Source: Falsirhodobacter sp051195255 (GTDB taxonomy: Bacteria > Pseudomonadota > Alphaproteobacteria > Rhodobacterales > Rhodobacteraceae). From it: a DNA stretch of 64,000 bases. Positions 1-7,691 of the stretch are shown one piece after another. The notes beneath the pieces are model-generated. The model worked only from the letters and a program-made list of their open reading frames with translations, did no database searches and was not told where the DNA came from. Position numbers and translations under genes: made by a program. The stretch covers positions 62,001 through 126,000 of the forward strand of contig NZ_JBNJLK010000006.1 in the NCBI RefSeq assembly GCF_051195255.1. The letters run 5' to 3'. Each line of letters starts with the position of its first letter. Positions within the stretch are counted from its first letter, which is position 1.

Positions 1-1034
1 GCCTCGAACCCCGCCTCCATCGACCGGTCCACCTCGATCGCGGCCCCGCCCGGCAGGATCAGGCAGAAGCTCCCCTCCACCCCCTCGACCGTGGCATGCG
101 CGATCGTCTGCTGCCCCAACCGCTCCACGACCGAAGGCAGGATCGGCAGCACCACCCCGACAGCCCCCGGCCGCACATGCTCCGGCCGGACGCCCAGCGT
201 CAGCGCCGCCCCCTCCAGCCCCGGCTGCGGCGTCACGGGGATCAACGCCCGCTGCCCCCGGAACTCCACCACCACGCCGCCCGCCTCCACGCCCACGCAA
301 CGCACCGGCAGCATGTTCATGCGCGGATTGCCGATGAACCCGGCCACAAACGTATTGTCCGGCTTGTGATACAACTCCAGCGGAGAGCCCACCTGCGCGA
401 TGTCCCCCGCCCCCAGCACGACGATGCGGTCGGCCATCGTCATCGCCTCCACCTGGTCATGCGTCACATAGATCATGGTCGATCCCAACTGCCGGTGCAG
501 CCGCGTCAGCTCGATCCGCATGTCGGTCCGCAATGCCGCGTCCAGGTTCGACAACGGCTCGTCGAACAGGAAGATCTTCGGCTCCCGCACGATGGCCCGC
601 CCGATGGCCACCCGCTGGCGCTGCCCGCCCGACAGCATGCCGGGCTTCTGGGTCAGCCGCTCCTCCAGATGCAGGATGCGGGCCGCCGCCCCCACCTTCT
701 CGCGGATCACGGCCTCGGGCGCCCGCTCCACCCGCAAGGGAAAGGCGATGTTCTCGAACACGCTCATGTGCGGATAAAGCGCATAGGACTGGAACACCAT
801 CGCGATGCCGCGCCGCACGGGCGGCAGGTCGTTCACCCGCAGCCCGTCGATGACGATGTCCCCTTCGGTCGTGTGCTCCAGCCCCGCGATCATGCGCAGC
901 AGCGTGGACTTCCCGCAGCCCGACGGGCCCACGAAAACGACGAACTCGCCATCCTCCACATCCAGCGAGACGTTCTTGACCACGTCGTATTGGCCAAAGC
1001 TCTTGATGACGTTTCTCAGGGAAAGCTGGCCCAA
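1..1034 (-). CDS. Carbohydrate ABC transporter ATP-binding protein, MalK/UgpC type (3' end outside window)
   Basis: This is the ATPase of a sugar importer; it couples ATP hydrolysis on the cytoplasmic side to the two permeases encoded upstream. The reading frame is open to the left window edge, with 344 codons visible against about 350-370 for the family, so only the extreme C-terminus is missing. Walker A (GPSGCGKST) lies near residue 40, the signature LSGGQRQR near residue 135, and a C-terminal TOBE-like region follows. The start chosen is TTG at 1034, preceded by GAGGAG about 6 bases upstream. It is the last gene of a five-gene minus-strand operon, 48 bases after the binding-protein gene. 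The substrate cannot be told from the ATPase. Confidence 0.93.
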   Translation of the reverse strand, partial: MGQLSLRNVIKSFGQYDVVKNVSLDVEDGEFVVFVGPSGCGKSTLLRMIAGLEHTTEGDIVIDGLRVNDLPPVRRGIAMVFQSYALYPHMSVFENIAFPLRVERAPEAVIREKVGAAARILHLEERLTQKPGMLSGGQRQRVAIGRAIVREPKIFLFDEPLSNLDAALRTDMRIELTRLHRQLGSTMIYVTHDQVEAMTMADRIVVLGAGDIAQVGSPLELYHKPDNTFVAGFIGNPRMNMLPVRCVGVEAGGVVVEFRGQRALIPVTPQPGLEGAALTLGVRPEHVRPGAVGVVLPILPSVVERLGQQTIAHATVEGVEGSFCLILPGGAAIEVDRSMEAGFE

Positions 1035-1082
1035 ACCTGTCTCCTCAGGACAACAAGGGGGGCGCGAAACGCCCCCGCCGCC

Positions 1083-2288
1083 TCACTTGTAGTCTTCCAG
1101 TTCCGCAGCCGCCTTCGTCAGCGCCGCCTGCGGTTCGGCCTGCCCCGTGACCACCGACTGCACCATCGCGATCATCACGTTCTGGAACCCCTTATAGTCG
1201 GTGAACAGCGGCTCCGGCCCGCCATACTCGATCCCGTCCACCAGCGGCTTCCAGAACGGCACGTCCACCACCAGCTTGTCCACGTTGGCCGATGGCCGCA
1301 GCGGCGTCAGCCCCGCCGTGCCCTTGATCTCGTACTCCTCCTGGATCGCGGGCGAGGTGATGTATTTCGCGAACTCGATCGCCTTCTCCTCCACGCCCGA
1401 CCCGTCGAAGATCGCAAGGCTGTCGGTGATCAGGAGCGTCCCCGGCCCTTTGGCCTCCGGCCCCAGCGGCAAGGTCGCGATGCCCCAGTCGATGTCCGTT
1501 TCCGCCAACCGCGCCGCGGCGCCCGAGCCGTTGTGGATCATCGCCACCTTTCCATCCAGGAAGATCGCCCGCACCTCGTTCTGCTCGTAGGCCGTCGGGC
1601 CTTCCTCGGAATAGGGCACCATCGCGGCATAGCCTTCCAGCGCGGCCAGAACCTCGGGGCTGTCCAGCGTGATGTTGCCGTCCGCGTCGATCACCTGCCC
1701 GTTGTTGGTGTACACCCAGTGCAGGAACTGGTGGACGGTGTTGTCGAAGGTCTTGGCTACAAGGCCGAATCCCGGAACGCCCGTTTTCTCGGTGATGACC
1801 TTGGCGTATTCCAGCTCCTCCGCCCATGTGGTCGGCGGCTTTTCCGGGTCCAGCCCGGCCTGCCGGAACAGGTCCTTGTTCCAGTACAGCGCCTTGGTCG
1901 AAAACGCGATCGGCACCCCCCACTGCGTGTCGTCGAAGGTCACCGTGTCCACGATATGCGGGTAATAGGACGCCTTCTCCTCCTCGGTCATGGGCACAGG
2001 CACGATCAGCTCGCTCAGCGCGAATTCCTTCAGCGTGCGCGATCCCACATAGGCCATGGCAGGCGGGGTGCCGGCCGCGGCCAGCGTCGTCGCCTTGTCC
2101 TGGCACTGCGCCCAGCCCACGACCTCCACGGCGATGGGCCAGTCGGGGTTCTTTTCCTCCCATTCCGCGATGGCCGTCTCGTGGAAGGGGTCCAGAACGT
2201 CCCCGCAATAGATCCAGCTGATCTCTTCAGCGGCGGCGGGCAGGGCGGCGGCACTGGCCAGCGCCAGCGCAAGAACGGATGTCTTCAC
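1083..2288 (-). CDS. Carbohydrate ABC transporter substrate-binding protein (family 1)
   Basis: Periplasmic binding protein of the sugar ABC importer, 401 residues, the usual length for family 1. A classic signal peptide occupies about residues 1-20, ending in AAA before EEISWIYCG. The rest has the two-lobed sugar-binding pattern, including a WNKDLFRQAGLDPEKPPTTW segment typical of MalE/UgpB relatives. The start is GTG at 2288 with GGGAGAG a few bases upstream. It sits 21 bases after the second permease gene. The ligand is unknown. The adjacent Gfo/Idh/MocA oxidoreductase suggests a sugar, polyol or sugar derivative that is oxidised after uptake. Confidence 0.93.
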   Translation of the reverse strand: MKTSVLALALASAAALPAAAEEISWIYCGDVLDPFHETAIAEWEEKNPDWPIAVEVVGWAQCQDKATTLAAAGTPPAMAYVGSRTLKEFALSELIVPVPMTEEEKASYYPHIVDTVTFDDTQWGVPIAFSTKALYWNKDLFRQAGLDPEKPPTTWAEELEYAKVITEKTGVPGFGLVAKTFDNTVHQFLHWVYTNNGQVIDADGNITLDSPEVLAALEGYAAMVPYSEEGPTAYEQNEVRAIFLDGKVAMIHNGSGAAARLAETDIDWGIATLPLGPEAKGPGTLLITDSLAIFDGSGVEEKAIEFAKYITSPAIQEEYEIKGTAGLTPLRPSANVDKLVVDVPFWKPLVDGIEYGGPEPLFTDYKGFQNVMIAMVQSVVTGQAEPQAALTKAAAELEDYK

Positions 2289-2309
2289 GTCAGTCTCTCC
2301 CGGTTGTTG

Positions 2310-3233
2310 TCATTGCTTGACCGCACCGGCGGTCAGCCCGCCGACAAGGTATCGTTGAAGGATGAAGATGATGACCAGCGCCGGCGCGATGCCGACAAAG
2401 GACGCGGCCATCAGCTCGTTCCAGACCACCTCCTGCTTGCCGAAATAGGCGAACAGGCCCACCGGCAGCGGCATGTATTCCGTCTTCGAATTGAAGGTCA
2501 GCGCGAAGATGAACTGCTGGGCATAGGCCCCGATGAAGGTGGTGATCGCCACCACGATGATCCCCGGCCGCGCGATGGGCAGGATCACCCGCCGCAGGGT
2601 GTAAAGCTGCGACGCCCCGTCCATGTAGGCCGCCTCGTTCAGCTCCCTCGGGATGCGCATCATGTAGGTGCGCAGCAGCCAGATCGCCGAGGGGATAAGG
2701 AACGCCACCCCCGGCACGATCATCGCCCAGTAGGTGTTCAGCACGCCCAGCGTCCGCATCAGCCGGAACAGCGGGATCAGCAGCACCGCCCCCGAAAACA
2801 TGTTCACCGCCAGGAACCCGCCCAGGATCAGCCCCATGCCCTTGAACTCGAACCGCGCAAAGGCATAGGCGGCCGGCACCACCAGCGACAGCACCACCAC
2901 CGTCACCACGCTGGAAATCAGGAACGAGTTGAAGATGTAGCGCCAGAACCCCGGCACGCTGTCCCACATCGTCCGATAAGCCGCAAAGGACCCGTTCTCC
3001 GGCCAGAACCGGTAGGGAGAGGAGAAGAGCTGTGACAGCGGCTTCAAACTGACCAGGAACCCCTCGACGAACGGGGCCAAAATGAAGGCCAGAAACACCA
3101 GCACCCCGGCATAGATGCCCACCACCTCCCACCAGCGATAACGGTCGATCATCGCGCCACCGCGGTCCAGCCGGCGGCGCCGGGGGATCGGGGCGGGAAC
3201 GGGAACGGGAACAGGCTCGGTCGCGTCGGTCAT
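2310..3233 (-). CDS. Carbohydrate ABC transporter permease, MalG type
   Basis: Inner-membrane permease with about six transmembrane segments and the EAA loop near EAAYMDGASQLYTLRRVILPIARPG, which docks the ATPase. It has 307 residues. ATG 3233 was chosen over an upstream in-frame start because AGGAGGGG precedes it by 5 bases and it begins just after the stop of the upstream permease gene (10 bases apart). The N-terminus MTDATEPVPVPVPAPIP is an unusual Pro/Val-rich cytoplasmic tail before the first membrane segment. It pairs with the MalF-type permease directly upstream. Confidence 0.92.
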   Translation of the reverse strand: MTDATEPVPVPVPAPIPRRRRLDRGGAMIDRYRWWEVVGIYAGVLVFLAFILAPFVEGFLVSLKPLSQLFSSPYRFWPENGSFAAYRTMWDSVPGFWRYIFNSFLISSVVTVVVLSLVVPAAYAFARFEFKGMGLILGGFLAVNMFSGAVLLIPLFRLMRTLGVLNTYWAMIVPGVAFLIPSAIWLLRTYMMRIPRELNEAAYMDGASQLYTLRRVILPIARPGIIVVAITTFIGAYAQQFIFALTFNSKTEYMPLPVGLFAYFGKQEVVWNELMAASFVGIAPALVIIFILQRYLVGGLTAGAVKQ

Positions 3234-3243
3234 GGCACCCCTC

Positions 3244-4122
3244 CTAATGGCCCGCCGACAGGCGGCGCGTGACCCGGAAATAGGCAAGGCAGAACAGCGA
3301 CAGGAAGATGCAGATCACCACGGCCCGCGCCGCCCCCTCGCCGTACTTCTTCGACCCGATGGCGGTCTGGTAGGTGTCGATGATCATCGTCGTCGTCTGC
3401 CCGTTCGGCCCGCCTTGGGTCAAAATCCAGATGATGTCGAAACTGTTGAAGGTGGCGATCAGCGACAGCATCGACATGGTGATGATCGCGGGCGCCATCA
3501 GCGGCAGCGTGATGCGCCGGAACCGGTACCACCGCCCCGCGCCGTCGGTCCACGCCGCCTCGTACAGGTCGCGCGGAATGGACTGGATCGCCGCCAGGAA
3601 ATAGATCGTGACCATCGGCACCCCGATCCACACATCCGTCACGATCGTGGCCCAGAAGGCCGTGCTGCCATAGGCCAGGAACGCCACCGGCCCGTCCACC
3701 AGCCCGAAGCGTTGCAGAAGGCCCGAGATCATGCCGAACTGCCCGTTGTACATCCATCCCCACATGAAGATGCCGATCGCCATCGGCACGATCCACGGCG
3801 GCATGGTCAGCAGGCGGAACACGTGCCGCCCCGGCACCGCCGAATTCAGCAGCACCGCCCCGAAGGTCCCGATGATCATCTTCAAAAGCACCGAAAAGAA
3901 CGTCCAGACAAAGGTCCGCAGGATCACCTCGAAGAACGTCGCGTCGAAGATCCGCTCGTAGTTCCGCCACCCCACCCAGTTCGTCACCTTGCGCAACGAG
4001 GCGTCGGTGAACGACAACTGCACCGTCGCCACCAGCGGATAGGCCACGATGACCAGCACATACAGGATCGCCGGCGCCAGGAGCACGAAGGCGAACAGCC
4101 GTGCCGCGCGCGCCTGTCCCAT
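3244..4122 (-). CDS. Carbohydrate ABC transporter permease, MalF type
   Basis: Inner-membrane permease of 292 residues, beginning MGQARAARLFAFVLLAPAI with a first membrane helix directly after the start. The EAA loop is recognisable in YEAAWTDGAGRWYRFRRITLP. It is the partner of the MalG-type permease downstream, and together they form the translocation pore. Its ATG overlaps the stop of the oxidoreductase gene by one base (TGATG), indicating translational coupling within the operon. Confidence 0.92.
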   Translation of the reverse strand: MGQARAARLFAFVLLAPAILYVLVIVAYPLVATVQLSFTDASLRKVTNWVGWRNYERIFDATFFEVILRTFVWTFFSVLLKMIIGTFGAVLLNSAVPGRHVFRLLTMPPWIVPMAIGIFMWGWMYNGQFGMISGLLQRFGLVDGPVAFLAYGSTAFWATIVTDVWIGVPMVTIYFLAAIQSIPRDLYEAAWTDGAGRWYRFRRITLPLMAPAIITMSMLSLIATFNSFDIIWILTQGGPNGQTTTMIIDTYQTAIGSKKYGEGAARAVVICIFLSLFCLAYFRVTRRLSAGH

Positions 4123-5279
4123 CAGGCTGCCTTGCGCAAAAGCGCCGCGTCATAGCGGTCCCAGACGGGACGCAGGTCCACCACCTGCCGCGACCGCCGC
4201 GCCTCGTCCATGGACAAGGCCAACACCCCCGCCTCCAGCGCGTCCAGGGGCGACACCGGCAGCGGTCCGCCCGCCATCACATGCGCCACCACCTCGGCCG
4301 CCATGCGCTCGTCCGCGCCGTAATGCTGCGACAGGGCCGTCATCTCATAGGTCTTCTCCACCACCCGCCGCTCGCTCAGCACGTCATGCACGGCAAAGTT
4401 CCCGCGGATGAAATCCCCCTCCGCCTGCCCCTTCGTCCCGAAGATCGCAAAGCGACGGAACTGGTCCGGCGCGTTCAGATTCGTGTGGAAGTTCATCCCC
4501 ACCCCGTTGGCGTATTCCACGATCGCCACCTGCCAGTCGATGATGTCGCCGTCGCTGTCGAACACCCGGTCGCTGCCGTTCCAGCCCGAAGGCTTGCGGT
4601 GGAACAAGGACAGGTCGTTCACCCCGTCGTGCCGCGGATCGTTGGCGGGCACGAAGGTCTTGCGCCCCCCGAAACTCGCCACCCGCTCCGGCCGCGCGCC
4701 CACCACGCCGTTGTACAGGTCCAGATCGTGGCAGCACTTTTCCAGCATGAAGCTGCCCGACCACTTCTCGTAGCGCCGCCAGTCGCGCATGAAGAAGGCG
4801 CCGTGATAGGGGAAGATGTGCTCGGCCGCCTCGATCGACACCACCTGCCCCAGCTGCCCCGCATCCCGCGCGGCCAGCAGATCGCGGTACAGCGGCGCAT
4901 AGCGCAGCACCAACCCCACCAGCAGCCGGTCCGCCCCGTATTCCCCCAGAAGCGAGGCGAGGGCGTAGGTCTGCTCCAGATCCGCCACCAGCGGCTTTTC
5001 CGAAAACACCTTCACCCCGGCCCGCAGGCCCAGCCGGATGTGGTCCAGATGCATGTGGTTGGGCGATCCGATCATCAGCAGGTCAAACCCACCGGCCCGG
5101 ATCAGTTCCTCCGGCGTCCCATATCGCACGCCCGCCTCGATCCCCTTCGCCGTCAGCGTGGCCAGCCCGACCGGATCGGGATCGACATAGCCCGTGATGC
5201 GGAACTCCGGGTCCATCTCGTGAAAGACATGCCCCAGATAGCCGAGCCGGAGACCCAGCCCGATGATGCCGACCTTCAT
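4122..5279 (-). CDS. Gfo/Idh/MocA family oxidoreductase
   Basis: NAD(P)-dependent sugar or polyol dehydrogenase-like enzyme of 385 residues. The N-terminal Rossmann fold starts MKVGIIGLGLRLGYLG. The family EKP motif is present (FSEKPLVADLEQT), with the catalytic-domain motif EKCCHDLDLYNGVVG further on. ATG 5279 was chosen because the Rossmann motif begins there; an upstream in-frame Met would add 21 residues of poor quality. It is the first gene of the sugar ABC operon and very likely acts on the imported substrate. The exact substrate is not visible in the sequence. Confidence 0.9.
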   Translation of the reverse strand: MKVGIIGLGLRLGYLGHVFHEMDPEFRITGYVDPDPVGLATLTAKGIEAGVRYGTPEELIRAGGFDLLMIGSPNHMHLDHIRLGLRAGVKVFSEKPLVADLEQTYALASLLGEYGADRLLVGLVLRYAPLYRDLLAARDAGQLGQVVSIEAAEHIFPYHGAFFMRDWRRYEKWSGSFMLEKCCHDLDLYNGVVGARPERVASFGGRKTFVPANDPRHDGVNDLSLFHRKPSGWNGSDRVFDSDGDIIDWQVAIVEYANGVGMNFHTNLNAPDQFRRFAIFGTKGQAEGDFIRGNFAVHDVLSERRVVEKTYEMTALSQHYGADERMAAEVVAHVMAGGPLPVSPLDALEAGVLALSMDEARRSRQVVDLRPVWDRYDAALLRKAA

Positions 5280-5297
5280 GTCCGGCACTCCCCTGTC

Positions 5298-5383
5298 GTA
5301 ATTATTTTTCCTGAGATTGGCGGGCATCCCCCGCCCGGTCAATCATTTTCTACAGATCGCGCCGCGGGATGTAATTCGTTTTC
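5298..5383 (-). promoter_or_regulatory. Triple 13-mer operator candidate upstream of the sugar ABC operon
   Basis: Three copies of a 13-base AT-rich word, GTAATTATTTTTC (5298-5310), GTCAATCATTTTC (5338-5350) and GTAATTCGTTTTC (5371-5383), lie in the same orientation. Their centres are 40 and 33 bases apart, within 105 bases of the oxidoreductase start. The surroundings are GC-rich, so the repeats stand out. Spacing near whole helical turns suggests one repressor or activator binding one DNA face. The regulator is not encoded nearby. Confidence 0.5.
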
Positions 5384-5507
5384 ATGCGGATGCCGAAAAC
5401 GCGGGCGGCGGGCGAACACGCGGTCCGCCCGTCCCACCCGTCTCGGAACCCTGCCGCCGTTCCCCCCGTTCCTTCATGGCATGTCCACCGACATCAAAGG
5501 AACACCC

Positions 5508-5996
5508 ATGTTGAAAACGACCCTCCTCGGCCTTCTTTTCGCCAGCGCCGCCACCGTTTCCCTCGCGCAGGCCCCGGACGCCCCGAACGCCCCGTCCAAC
5601 CCCACGCCCGAGGATGTGCAGACCGTGCCCGGAACCGCTTCCCCCAACGACGCCGATCCGGACCTCGAAACCGAACCGCTGACCAACCGCTCCACCCATG
5701 AAGGCTTCGGACGCGCCTTCACCGATCCCGTCACCGCCGAACGCATCGAAGGCGCCGGCGTCTACGCGCAGGACGAAGAAAAGGTCGGCTCCATCTCCGA
5801 CCTCGTGATGAACGCCGACGGTCAGGTGCAGGACGTGGTGATGACCATCGGCGGCGTCATGGGCGTCGGCGGCAAGACGGTCGCCCTTCCCATGGACCAG
5901 GTCGAACTCGTCCAGGCGCACGAGGGCGAGGAAGTGCGCGCCTACCTCCCCATGTCGAAGGACGAGATCGAGGCACTGCCCGAACACGAACACTGA
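5508..5996 (+). CDS. Exported PRC-barrel domain protein
   Basis: A 162-residue protein with a signal peptide (about residues 1-20, MLKTTLLGLLFASAATVSLA), then a Pro/Asn/Thr-rich acidic linker of about 45 residues, then a PRC-barrel domain (about 75-155). The barrel contains the family pattern EKVGSISDLVMNADGQVQDV and a glycine-rich GGVMGVGGKTVALP turn. PRC-barrel proteins of this exported kind are common in Rhodobacteraceae and Rhizobiales, but their function is largely unknown. ATG 5508 follows AAAGGA; an in-frame ATG at 5481 would place a charged stretch before the signal peptide. It is monocistronic and divergent from the sugar operon. Confidence 0.85.
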   Translation: MLKTTLLGLLFASAATVSLAQAPDAPNAPSNPTPEDVQTVPGTASPNDADPDLETEPLTNRSTHEGFGRAFTDPVTAERIEGAGVYAQDEEKVGSISDLVMNADGQVQDVVMTIGGVMGVGGKTVALPMDQVELVQAHEGEEVRAYLPMSKDEIEALPEHEH

Positions 5997-6067
5997 TCCC
6001 GACACGGCTCGCCTTGCGCCCCGCTCCCATCCGGTGTGATCTGTCCACACCCTTGGGAGGGGGGATC

Positions 6068-6964
6068 ATGATCGACATCGCGCATCCGCATCGCGCCGCC
6101 GTGGGCGAAAGCCCCCTCTGGTGCCAGACCACCCAAAGCCTCTGGTGGGTGGATATCGACGGCCACACCGTCCAGCGCCTCCGGGGCGACACCTTCCAGC
6201 TCTGGCAACTGGACGAGCCCGTCGGCTGCCTCGCCTTGACCGATGGGGGCCGCCTGATCCTCGGCCTCAAATCCGGCTTCACCCATTTCGACCCCGCCAC
6301 GGGCCACCTGACGCCGCTGGCCGCCGTGGAACCCGACCGCCCCGGCAACCGCCTGAACGACGGCGCCACCTCGCGTGGCGGGCGCTTCTTCGCCGCCACC
6401 ATGGCCGGTCCGCCCGACCAGCCCACCGCTGCGCTGCACCGCCTCGACGGCACCCGCGCCACCACGCTGGTCACCGGCCTGCACGTGGGCAACGGCCTCG
6501 CCTTCAGCCCCGACGACCGGCGGATCTATCTCTCGGATTCCTGGGCCGGCGTGTCCACCATCTGGACCTTCGATCACGACCCCGCCACCGGCGACATCTC
6601 CAACCGCCGCACCTTCCGCACCCTCGATCCCGCCCATGGCCGCCCCGATGGCGGCTGCGTCGACGCCGAAGGCTTCTACTGGATCGCCGCGGTCGGCGGC
6701 GGCCGCCTCCTCCGCCTCCACCCCGACGGCAGCACCGAGCGGGAAATCCCCCTCCCCGTCGCCTTCCCCAGCAAGATGGCCTTCGGCGGCCCCGACCTCC
6801 GCACCCTGTTCGTCACCAGCATCGACCGCGAAACACCCTCAGGCGACGGCGGCCGCCTTCTGCGCCTGACGCCGGGCGTCACCGGCCTGCCCCAGCCCAC
6901 CCTGCCCGAACCCGACCTCGCAGGGCGGCCCCACACGGCCACGGCCCGCCTCCGTCACGGCTGA
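6068..6964 (+). CDS. SMP-30/gluconolactonase/LRE family protein
   Basis: A 298-residue six-bladed beta-propeller lactonase of the SMP-30 (regucalcin) family, which uses a divalent metal to hydrolyse sugar lactones. Family landmarks include GESPLWCQTTQSLWWVDI near the N-terminus (metal-binding Glu), GNRLNDGATSRGGRFFAATM, HVGNGLAFSPDDRRIYLSDS and PDGGCVDAEGFYWIA. ATG 6068 is preceded by a GGGAGGGGG stretch. A role in a sugar or aldonolactone pathway is likely, possibly the one served by the ABC operon to the left, but the two are separated by the PRC-barrel gene and point away from each other. Confidence 0.9.
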   Translation: MIDIAHPHRAAVGESPLWCQTTQSLWWVDIDGHTVQRLRGDTFQLWQLDEPVGCLALTDGGRLILGLKSGFTHFDPATGHLTPLAAVEPDRPGNRLNDGATSRGGRFFAATMAGPPDQPTAALHRLDGTRATTLVTGLHVGNGLAFSPDDRRIYLSDSWAGVSTIWTFDHDPATGDISNRRTFRTLDPAHGRPDGGCVDAEGFYWIAAVGGGRLLRLHPDGSTEREIPLPVAFPSKMAFGGPDLRTLFVTSIDRETPSGDGGRLLRLTPGVTGLPQPTLPEPDLAGRPHTATARLRHG

Positions 6965-7045
6965 CCTCCGCCGGGCGCGGCAATCGACCGCAACCCGGCT
7001 GGCCTGCCCCCACCCTACATGCCATTCACCTCAACGGAGAATGGC

Positions 7046-7240
7046 ATGGAAGACTACATCCGGCAGAAGATCACCGATCTGCAACGCGAACATGCACGGC
7101 TGAAGGAACTGGAACGCACGACCGAGGATCTGATGATCTCGGGCCTGATCCTGCAGGAACTGAAGCGAAACGAAGGGCTGGCGTCGATCTACGACGCGAT
7201 CCTCGACCAGTACGGCTGGAACACCACCAACGCCGCCTGA
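7046..7240 (+). CDS. Small coiled-coil protein, function unknown
   Basis: A 64-residue soluble protein, MEDYIRQKITDLQREHARLK and onward, with a helical charged N-terminal half whose heptads suggest a short coiled coil. No family is recognised. ATG 7046 is preferred over the in-frame ATG at 7019 because GGAGA sits 5 bases before it, while the earlier ATG has no ribosome binding site. It is convergent with the cold-shock gene, separated by a hairpin. Codon choice (C-ending) matches its neighbours, which supports real coding. Confidence 0.6.
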   Translation: MEDYIRQKITDLQREHARLKELERTTEDLMISGLILQELKRNEGLASIYDAILDQYGWNTTNAA

Positions 7241-7260
7241 AGCGCGACGCGGAAAAGGGC

Positions 7261-7289
7261 GCCGCATGCAACGAAACGCCGCATGCGGC
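7261..7289 (-). terminator. Hairpin between the small coiled-coil gene and csp
   Basis: A 9-bp inverted repeat, GCCGCATGC (7261-7269) and GCATGCGGC (7281-7289), with an 11-base loop, lies between two convergent genes. On the minus strand it is followed by a CCCTTTTCC stretch, so it may terminate the cold-shock transcript. The T tract is short and interrupted, so the call is tentative. Confidence 0.4.
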
Positions 7290-7295
7290 AAAGAT

Positions 7296-7502
7296 TCAGG
7301 CCAGCTTGATGTTGACCGCGCTTTGACGGCCGTCGCGGCCGGCTTCCACATCATACGTGACCTTCTGGTTGTCACGCAGACCCGTCAGCCCGGCGCGTTG
7401 AACCGCGGAAATGTGGACGAAGATGTCCGATCCGCCGGCTTCCGGCTCGATGAAGCCGAAGCCTTTCGTGTCGTTGAACCATTTAACAGTGCCGTTCGCC
7501 AT
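7296..7502 (-). CDS. Cold-shock protein, CspA family
   Basis: A 68-residue single-stranded RNA/DNA-binding OB-fold protein. Both RNP motifs are present: RNP1 as KGFGFIEP (about residues 13-20) and RNP2 as DIFVHISAV (26-34). It starts MANGTVKWFNDTKGFGFIEP, the standard family N-terminus, at ATG 7502 with AAGGAT a few bases before it. An upstream in-frame Met would extend it unnaturally. The AT-richer leader upstream (7503-7690) would fit the long, structured 5' UTR of csp genes. Confidence 0.95.
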   Translation of the reverse strand: MANGTVKWFNDTKGFGFIEPEAGGSDIFVHISAVQRAGLTGLRDNQKVTYDVEAGRDGRQSAVNIKLA

Positions 7503-7691
7503 AGTCGATCCTTGCATCCATGTGCTGTAGAGCAGTCCGAAAGGTGTAGCGCATCCAAAATAAAGTCTAGCATTTTCGCGCGTCTCCTCCGTCTTTTCGG
7601 CCCGCACCGACGCAAAACGCCGATCCCGCAAAAAATTCCGGAACTTTCTTAACCTTTCGTCATTGAGCATCACCTGCACGACGGAATCGCC

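Noticed and set aside
96..3035. 979-codon open frame on the plus strand opposite the sugar ABC genes
   Set aside because: His/Arg/Pro-rich, low-complexity translation, antisense to clear ABC genes; a by-product of high GC content.
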